Shown: one piece after another, positions 34,283-40,050 of the stretch | Position numbering within the stretch: the first letter of the stretch is position 1 | Layout: every line of letters begins with the position of its first letter | NCBI GenBank assembly: GCA_905480485.1 | Contig: CAJQQM010000196.1 | Span: 1-40,050, forward strand | Length of the DNA: 40,050 nt | Direction of reading: 5' to 3' | From: an uncultured Aureispira sp. | GTDB lineage: Bacteria; Bacteroidota; Bacteroidia; Chitinophagales; Saprospiraceae | Translations under genes and position numbers: made by a program | Notes under the pieces: generated by a model | The model's input: only the letters and a program-made list of their open reading frames with translations | What the model was told of the DNA's origin: nothing | Databases searched by the model: none

Positions 34283-37138
34283 TTATCTTACCACAAGTTT
34301 GCCACTAGCTATCATTCGCCCCTTTTCTGAAATACGAACAAAATAAACCCCAGCGCCTATACGGCCTTTCGACAGTATAATTTGCTGCCCTTCAACACGA
34401 TAAGTAGGCACTTGTTTGCGTCCTGAAATATCGATTAATTGCAATTCTAGATCTTCAAATTCTTGCCCCTTTAATTCAATAATTGTCTGATTGGAAAATG
34501 GATTAGGATGAACCTGCAGATCGATCTGTTTTTGGACCATTCTATCTAATTCCAATACAATCGTCATGAAATTTTCATCGAGGGTGTGAAACGTAGTATT
34601 GGTGGCGATAGGGGCATTAAAATCAAAATAAATATGCGCCTGATTATTAATCACTGTTCCTAGCGCAATATTGATTTTTTGCTCAATTTGAAAATTAAAA
34701 AATCCGTAGGATAGTGGTTCATTTACATTGCTATCGGGCAGCATAATACCATCAAATACCACCTCTAATACGCCTTGGTCCGATAGATTCCAAGTATAAT
34801 CATGACTTGCAGCCCCCATCTTAATGCTTTCGACATTCAGAAAACTAGATAAAGTATCGCGTACAACGACGGTAAACGCTGTGTCTGTTCCGGTGTTCTG
34901 AAAACGAATCCGATAATCTAATACGTCCTTGGCATTGATATAATGATAATTGGCATCATAGCCTTCGGGCTGTGCCGATTTGTCGTTAGGATCATAGGAG
35001 GCGATATTTTGCTGACAATCCACCGCAACAAACGGGGAGGTATTGTCGTTGTAAAATTGAGTTATATACCCTGTATTAAACCCTCCCAAACTATTGGGCA
35101 CACAACCTTCGATAGCTGCAGTAGCTACCGGCGAACCCAATATCGAAGGAAACGTCGGGTCTTGATCAACCATTAAACGGTAGGTTTTTTCGGATAGTGC
35201 AGGTATCGCTATCTGCGTAGAGCTTCCCGAACCAATCGCACCTGTATTTCCTACCATCATAATGACATGATCTTCGATAATGGTAAAGGATTTGTTGATA
35301 ACGGCAGCAGGTCCGTTGTTGAGAACCGTAAACCGAACCGTATCGATATCACAAACTACATCTACCGATAAATTAGCACCACTCCAAGGGTCTAAGCAGA
35401 CCGAATCGGGATAAATCAGGGCCTCTGTACAATGTGTCTGACCTATAATAGCCGTGGGTTGTACCAATACAGATATAAAAAAATTGCCGCATTGATTAAT
35501 CCCTACATTACCAATATTAAAGGTGTAGACCGAACCGTTTTGACTTTGTATTGGAACACTACTTCCTAAAACAATCAAATCAGGATCTATTTCAACTTCT
35601 ACTGTCGAATTATTAGCCATTGCAGTTCCGCTATTGCAATAAGAAACATTGTAGTAACTATTTCCTGTACTTCGTAAAAAAGGTGCCGCAATATCTACTT
35701 CGAGATAAGGACAATTAGTCCAGGCTTGAAAAGCAAAATCGATGCTGTCCACCAAAGCCCCTGCAGGTGCATATACCTGTTGTGAATCGAGACATACGGA
35801 CCAATAAGGAGCCGGAAAGATGGGGTAAACAATATAGTTGCCAGTGTCAACGGCTATCGAATAATTACCTTGAGCATCAGTCGTTTGATAATACGTTTGT
35901 TGTCCTGCGGCCACCACGGTAATATTTCGTAACTGCTGTTCCGTAATCTCTTTATTGCAATTAAAATTTGTGTCGTCAAATACATTGCCGGATATAACAG
36001 CGGTAAAGCCCAATGTATCCAAAACGTGTACAACAGCGTTACAGGTCGAAGAATTACCAAATGAATCAATTACAGTTAAGGTTGCAGTGTTGAATCCTAA
36101 ATTGCTACTATTGAAGGTATAAGAAGTCGTCCCGTTAATAAGGTAGGTACTAATTCCACAATTATCATAACTGAACGTATCCAAAGCAGTCGCAGGCACC
36201 ACCACTTGGCCTGCCGCAGCAAGGTACACTTGTATGTTTTTACAAAAAGCTTCCGGCGGGGTGGTATCTAATACATTGACCGTAGCGACACATTGGCTGC
36301 TGTTGTTGGCATAATCTGTAACCGTTAAAACTATTGTATTCACTATACCTACGTCTGAACAATTGAAGAATGCCGAATTCGATCCATTAATCGACATAGA
36401 TGCAATCCCACAATTGTCAGTGCTACCGGCATCTACAGCAGCAGGAACAATGCCAACAGCTCCCGAAAAACTACCCAAATAAACATCTAGACTTTGTCCA
36501 ATACAAAGGGCGGCAGGTGCTATTGTATCAGACAAACAGCTCGATGAAGTATCTAAAACAGTGATATTAGCAACACAATTACTTGAATTATAGGACGGGT
36601 CGTAAGTCGTGAGGGTTACGATGTTTAGCCCAGTGTCGGCGACTGTAAATGTCAGCGAATCATTGCCATTTATAGATCTATAAATTACACTACAGGCATC
36701 CGAAGAACCCGAGTCTACATCTACCGAATAAAGGGTAATACTTCCGCCCCCTAGGTAAACGACTGCGTTTTGACATATTGCCATGGGGGGAATGGTATCT
36801 AAAATGGTGACATTGGCAGAGCAATTAGAACTGTTTCCAGCAGAATCAATAACTGTAAGCGTTAGCACCTGAACCCCAACATTAGAACAATTAAAGTTGA
36901 CTACATTTGAGCCATTTATCAGTAAGTTGGCTAATCCGCAGTTGTCGGTACTTCCGTTGTCTATTTGGCTTGCAGCTACACTAACAATTCCATTAGCGTC
37001 TAAACTCACACTAATATTTTTACAAATTGCCGTTGGGTTAATACTATCCACTGCACATTGTGCAGATGCCCACAAGGGCAAAAAAAGCAGGCAATAGACC
37101 GTTGTTTTGATTATATTAATTTGTCTCATAAGCATCAT
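34283..37138 (-). CDS. Large secreted repeat protein with T9SS C-terminal sorting domain
   Basis: Secreted or surface protein of about 951 residues. A signal peptide ends at WASAQ. Four HYR-like immunoglobulin-fold repeats of 82-95 residues follow (about 28-115, 116-197, 198-292, 293-375), each with a CKN/CQN start, a S(T/Y)DNCG-type core, INGS and a GNSS.C close ending VLDT. Next comes an SdrD/carboxypeptidase-like beta domain (about 380-440, ISGNVFDDTNFNC), then a DUF11-like repeat region with the Bacteroidota signature YDPNDKSAQPEG and FQNTGTDTAF. The last 75 residues are a type A sorting domain (HPNPFSNQT, GVYFVRIS, KLVVR). Start choice: ATG 37138; ATG 37129 or GTG 37162 are alternatives. 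Likely an adhesin or scaffold exported through the T9SS. Confidence 0.88.
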   Translation of the reverse strand: MMLMRQINIIKTTVYCLLFLPLWASAQCAVDSINPTAICKNISVSLDANGIVSVAASQIDNGSTDNCGLANLLINGSNVVNFNCSNVGVQVLTLTVIDSAGNSSNCSANVTILDTIPPMAICQNAVVYLGGGSITLYSVDVDSGSSDACSVIYRSINGNDSLTFTVADTGLNIVTLTTYDPSYNSSNCVANITVLDTSSSCLSDTIAPAALCIGQSLDVYLGSFSGAVGIVPAAVDAGSTDNCGIASMSINGSNSAFFNCSDVGIVNTIVLTVTDYANNSSQCVATVNVLDTTPPEAFCKNIQVYLAAAGQVVVPATALDTFSYDNCGISTYLINGTTSYTFNSSNLGFNTATLTVIDSFGNSSTCNAVVHVLDTLGFTAVISGNVFDDTNFNCNKEITEQQLRNITVVAAGQQTYYQTTDAQGNYSIAVDTGNYIVYPIFPAPYWSVCLDSQQVYAPAGALVDSIDFAFQAWTNCPYLEVDIAAPFLRSTGNSYYNVSYCNSGTAMANNSTVEVEIDPDLIVLGSSVPIQSQNGSVYTFNIGNVGINQCGNFFISVLVQPTAIIGQTHCTEALIYPDSVCLDPWSGANLSVDVVCDIDTVRFTVLNNGPAAVINKSFTIIEDHVIMMVGNTGAIGSGSSTQIAIPALSEKTYRLMVDQDPTFPSILGSPVATAAIEGCVPNSLGGFNTGYITQFYNDNTSPFVAVDCQQNIASYDPNDKSAQPEGYDANYHYINAKDVLDYRIRFQNTGTDTAFTVVVRDTLSSFLNVESIKMGAASHDYTWNLSDQGVLEVVFDGIMLPDSNVNEPLSYGFFNFQIEQKINIALGTVINNQAHIYFDFNAPIATNTTFHTLDENFMTIVLELDRMVQKQIDLQVHPNPFSNQTIIELKGQEFEDLELQLIDISGRKQVPTYRVEGQQIILSKGRIGAGVYFVRISEKGRMIASGKLVVR

Positions 37139-37233
37139 TTTTTTTATTAAAGTCTTTAGCACTACACTATAAAGTGAATGGCCAAATATTTCAATTGGTT
37201 ACTATTTATGTTCATAAATGTATTGGGTCTCGC

Positions 37234-37264
37234 TTGAAAAAGAAAAGACAATTATGTACATTTA
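37234..37264 (+). promoter_or_regulatory. Promoter of the helical-repeat gene
   Basis: TTG (37234-37236), 20 bases, then tacattta (37257-37264), matching TAnnTTTG at 7 of 8 positions at normal spacing, 32 bases before the ATG. Confidence 0.5.
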
Positions 37265-37296
37265 TTGGAAAATAATAAACGCTTTAAATCAAAATA

Positions 37297-38697
37297 ATGA
37301 TCAAAAGTAGATTGATTCGCCTTTATCTAAGCTTGGACAAATCCGCATTAAGGCAATTAAAAAATTGGATAAATTCCCCCGTACATAATCAGCACCTAAA
37401 ATCTACAGAACTATTTGATTTTCTTTTTACTAGAAAAAAAATAAACAAAACTACTGTTGACAAAAAGCGCTGTTTCAAGTATTTGTATGGGCAAGAAAAT
37501 TACGATGAAAAAAAGATCAATATACTCATGTCGTATTGTTTTAAAATATTGACTGAATTTATTGGTTATTTATCGACAGAAAACGAAAAATATTTTATGC
37601 AAAACTTAACAATAAAATATCTTTCAAACAGAAACATGCCTAAAATAGCAGCATCGATCCTTTGTAAATCAGAAGCTAGCATAAACGCACAGCCCTTGCA
37701 AAACGCACAAGAATCTTTATGGAGGTATCAAATCGAAAAAGAACGACTTCGACTATCAAGCAATAAAACCCGTACCGAACACACTACTTTAGAACCCTTA
37801 TTTAGACACCTAAACAACTTTTATGTTATTTCGATGCTCAAACACGCTTGCTTGGCTGCATCTCAGCATAATATGAGTCAACAGGAATACAAAATTGACC
37901 AACTGCAAGAAGTTTTGCAACAAGCTACTCAAAACAAACATCCTGTGGTGCAACTTTACCTCAATAGCTATCAAACCTTAAGCACAAGCAACAATACGGT
38001 TTATTACGAAAACACCGCAAAACAATTTATACAGCACAATGAATATTTAGACAAAGAAGAAAAAAGAGAAATCCTACTGATACTTATCAATTACAGCATC
38101 AAAAAACTCAATACTGGTGCCGATAAATTTAGGAGAAAAGCTTTTGACTGGTACAAATGGGGCCTTGATAATCATTTATTAATCAAAGAGCAACATCTTA
38201 GTCGTTTTGCTTATTCTAATATTGCCTCTTTAGGTCTTCAGCTTAAAGAGTTTGAGTGGGTGGCTGATTTTATCCCAAAATATGCGAAGGTCTTGGAAGA
38301 AAAACACCGAGATAATTATATTCATTACACAAGGGCAAAACTATATTTCAATCAAAAAAAATACGCTCGGACACAGCAACTACTTTTGCAGATTGAATAC
38401 GAAGATATTTTCTTAAACTTAGATGCCAAAACAATGCTTTTAGAAATCTATTACGAAGAGAGAAGCTACGACGCACTAGAAGCACTTTTACAAAGCTTCA
38501 GTCGTTACTTGCAGCGAAAATCGGTCATGGCCTACCACAAAGAAGTATACAAGAATATCATCTTTCTTATCAGAAAAATGTTGGATATTGCGCCCTATGA
38601 CAAAAAAGCCATCGAAAAGCTTAAGCAACAAGTAGAAAATACGCAGCCGCTGGCAGAAAGGCATTGGCTGCTGCAGCAAATTGAACTATTGACCTAG
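37297..38697 (+). CDS. Hypothetical alpha-helical repeat protein
   Basis: A 466-residue, almost wholly helical protein with no signal peptide. The N-terminus (LYLSLDKSALRQLKNWINSPVHNQ) resembles a Bacteroidota family that starts with an 'L..F..SP..N' motif before TPR-like helices; the rest contains TPR-like pairs (YTRAKLYFNQKKYARTQQLL). Function unknown; protein-protein interaction is likely. It lies 25 bases upstream of a TrmH-family methyltransferase gene and may be co-transcribed. Confidence 0.75.
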   Translation: MIKSRLIRLYLSLDKSALRQLKNWINSPVHNQHLKSTELFDFLFTRKKINKTTVDKKRCFKYLYGQENYDEKKINILMSYCFKILTEFIGYLSTENEKYFMQNLTIKYLSNRNMPKIAASILCKSEASINAQPLQNAQESLWRYQIEKERLRLSSNKTRTEHTTLEPLFRHLNNFYVISMLKHACLAASQHNMSQQEYKIDQLQEVLQQATQNKHPVVQLYLNSYQTLSTSNNTVYYENTAKQFIQHNEYLDKEEKREILLILINYSIKKLNTGADKFRRKAFDWYKWGLDNHLLIKEQHLSRFAYSNIASLGLQLKEFEWVADFIPKYAKVLEEKHRDNYIHYTRAKLYFNQKKYARTQQLLLQIEYEDIFLNLDAKTMLLEIYYEERSYDALEALLQSFSRYLQRKSVMAYHKEVYKNIIFLIRKMLDIAPYDKKAIEKLKQQVENTQPLAERHWLLQQIELLT

Positions 38698-38722
38698 ACA
38701 AAATCACAAACAAAGACGTACC

Positions 38723-39208
38723 ATGAACGTATTACTTTATGCCCCACAGTACCGCCCTAATTTATCCTCGATGATACGGAGTGCCGAATTTTATGGCCTT
38801 AATAAGGTATATATATACGACAGCAACCAATTGATGTTACCCCCTACTCAAAGCAAAAAAGCCCGAGCCGAAATGGCACATATGGCTAGGGTGTGGACCG
38901 CAGGCGCAATTGAATTTGTAGACATTATAAAAATTGAAGACCTAACAGCGTTTATTAGCAATTATCCGGGCCGAAAAATTGCCACTTTACTCGACAAAGA
39001 GGCAGAACATTTGAATAATTTTGATTTTGAATCGGATGATTTGATTATATTTGGCAACGAAAAGGATGGACTGCCGGAAACACTGACAACCCTTATTGAA
39101 CACAACGTTTACATCCCTGCTTTGGGTCAAACGCCTTGCTTAAATGTGGCTGTCACCTTTGGAATTGTAATGCATCAAGCACTAAAATCAATAGACAAAA
39201 AACTATAA
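38723..39208 (+). CDS. TrmH-family (SpoU) RNA 2'-O-methyltransferase
   Basis: A minimal SPOUT methyltransferase of 161 residues, like TrmL in size. Motif 1 is RPNLSSMIRSAEFYG, motif 2 is IIFGNEKDGLPE and motif 3 is IPALGQTPCLNVAVTFGI, forming the trefoil knot that binds S-adenosylmethionine. Motif 1 is a divergent version of the usual N-P-x-N-I-G. The likely substrate is tRNA or rRNA; which position cannot be told. It is distinct from RlmB at 13060 and is followed by ferredoxin and bcp genes on the same strand. Confidence 0.85.
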   Translation: MNVLLYAPQYRPNLSSMIRSAEFYGLNKVYIYDSNQLMLPPTQSKKARAEMAHMARVWTAGAIEFVDIIKIEDLTAFISNYPGRKIATLLDKEAEHLNNFDFESDDLIIFGNEKDGLPETLTTLIEHNVYIPALGQTPCLNVAVTFGIVMHQALKSIDKKL

Positions 39209-39243
39209 TAGCGTTTTGCTGTTATATAAAATGAAAAATAGAT

Positions 39244-39570
39244 ATGGATGATATGATTAAGGTCAAGATAATTGACCGCGCGGGTAAGCTTCACGAACAC
39301 GATGCCCCTACTGATATGAACATGAATATGATGGAATTTTGTCGGGCGGTAGAATTGCCGGTTGAAGGCACTTGTGGCGGAATGGCCCTGTGCGCTAGTT
39401 GTCATATGTATGTAGAGTCGGACCATCAACTACCTGAACAATCCGAAGACGAAGAAGATATGTTGGACCAAGCTTTTTTTGTAGAAGACAACAGCCGTTT
39501 GGGCTGCCAAATAAAGTTAAAAACGGAACTCGAGGGCTTAACAGTCCGCTTGGCACCTGTAAGCGAATAA
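39244..39570 (+). CDS. 2Fe-2S ferredoxin (adrenodoxin-type)
   Basis: Electron carrier of 108 residues. The cluster cysteines are in CGGMALCASC and the later GCQI, giving the vertebrate/ISC-type C-x5-C-x2-C...C spacing. A long acidic stretch (EQSEDEEDMLDQ) is typical of the partner-binding face. It could supply Fe-S assembly or a monooxygenase; the P450 in this window is 10 kb away. A second ATG lies three codons in. It starts 35 bases after the methyltransferase gene. Confidence 0.92.
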   Translation: MDDMIKVKIIDRAGKLHEHDAPTDMNMNMMEFCRAVELPVEGTCGGMALCASCHMYVESDHQLPEQSEDEEDMLDQAFFVEDNSRLGCQIKLKTELEGLTVRLAPVSE

Positions 39571-39601
39571 ATAGATATCATAACCATAAATCAAACAAAC
39601 A

Positions 39602-40050
39602 ATGGCAATAACACTCAAAGAGGGCGACAAAGCCCCCGACTTTAGCGGCGTAGACCAAAACGGCAACACGATTCAATTAGCCGATTTCAAGGGCAAAAAT
39701 CTTATCTTGTACTTTTATCCAAGAGATAATACCCCGGGCTGCACCAAAGAAGCTTGTAATTTGCGCGACAACTACAATATGTGGCTAGATAAAGGCTATG
39801 CCGTACTAGGTGTAAGCCCCGACAGCGCTGCATCGCACCAAAAATTTATTTCCAAATTTGAATTACCTTTTCCTTTGTTGGCAGACACCGAAAAAACTGT
39901 CATGCAAGCCTACGGGACCTTTGGCGAAAAAAACATGTATGGCAAAAAAGTAATGGGCGTCTTGAGAACGACTTTTGTGATTGATCAAAGCGGTATGATT
40001 AGCCAAATATTTAAGCGGCCTAAAAATGCTGAACACAGCGAACAAATAGT
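39602..40050 (+). CDS. bcp: Thioredoxin-dependent thiol peroxidase Bcp (peroxiredoxin Q), cut by window edge
   Basis: Peroxiredoxin of the Bcp/PrxQ class; the first 149 residues are visible and only the C-terminal few are missing. It starts MAITLKEGDKAPDFSG at ATG 39602. The peroxidatic and resolving cysteines lie in PGCTKEAC, the C-x4-C form of PrxQ, followed by GVSPDSAASHQKF and TTFVIDQSG. It reduces hydroperoxides with electrons from thioredoxin. It is unrelated in detail to the AhpC/TSA_2 protein at 4473. It starts 31 bases after the ferredoxin gene and is probably in the same operon. Confidence 0.94.
   Translation, partial: MAITLKEGDKAPDFSGVDQNGNTIQLADFKGKNLILYFYPRDNTPGCTKEACNLRDNYNMWLDKGYAVLGVSPDSAASHQKFISKFELPFPLLADTEKTVMQAYGTFGEKNMYGKKVMGVLRTTFVIDQSGMISQIFKRPKNAEHSEQI

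Noticed and set aside
34943-35176. Plus-strand frame inside the T9SS cargo gene
   Set aside because: It is opposite a continuous repeat-protein frame and has no independent support.

Overview
The window is AT-rich chromosomal DNA from a member of the Bacteroidota. The evidence is an ECF sigma/FecR/TonB-receptor signalling locus, the gliding-motility pair gldE-gldD next to mutY and ssb, a secreted protein with a type IX secretion (T9SS) C-terminal sorting domain, TAnnTTTG-type promoter boxes, and a near absence of Shine-Dalgarno sequences. Some features (futalosine-route menaquinone synthesis, cytochrome P450, MeaB, a GH16-like lipoprotein) would suit a free-living gliding member such as a Saprospirales or Chitinophagales relative, but the genus cannot be fixed from this sequence. 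I found no rRNA, tRNA, CRISPR array, insertion sequence or prophage.

Layout. 1-4154 (minus): a cell-surface signalling locus. A Cys/His/Lys-rich lipoprotein is followed by an intrinsic terminator, then an ECF sigma factor (TTG start), its FecR anti-sigma (ATGA overlap) and a TonB-dependent receptor with an STN domain that runs off the left edge. 4473-5680 (plus): a two-gene operon of an AhpC/TSA_2 thiol protein and a membrane protein that looks like a bacterial Popeye (POPDC) homologue. 5703-7973 (minus): UvrD/PcrA helicase. 8153-13833 (plus): two small unknowns, then mutY, ssb, gldE, gldD, rlmB. 13835-18132 (minus): GH16-like lipoprotein, serC, Amidase_3 cell-wall hydrolase. 18363-21298 (plus): DUF368 transporter, aroE, proline dehydrogenase. 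21304-22969: a small conserved protein, an outer-membrane beta-barrel and a two-TM unknown. 23438-24580: mqnC. 24735-27776 (minus): a 1013-residue fusion of an APH-type kinase, an M23 peptidase domain and a class III aminotransferase. 28165-30550 (minus): cytochrome P450 and aldose 1-epimerase-like protein. 30700-32508 (plus): SDR and lipid kinase. 32495-37138 (minus): MeaB GTPase, an unknown protein and the large T9SS cargo. 37297-40050 (plus): a helical-repeat unknown, a TrmH-family methyltransferase, a 2Fe-2S ferredoxin and Bcp (cut by the right edge).

How the genes work together. Most of the window is housekeeping: DNA repair and replication (uvrD, mutY, ssb), amino-acid and quinone metabolism (serC, aroE, proDH, mqnC), envelope maintenance (amidase, DUF368, lipid kinase) and RNA methylation. 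The gliding genes and the T9SS cargo point to a surface-active lifestyle. The least ordinary parts are the Popeye-like/thiol-protein operon, the kinase-peptidase-aminotransferase fusion, the terminator placed directly before the ECF sigma start, and an ORF-less stretch behind a good promoter box at 27927-28164. Genes are tightly packed: several convergent pairs overlap or lie within a few bases.
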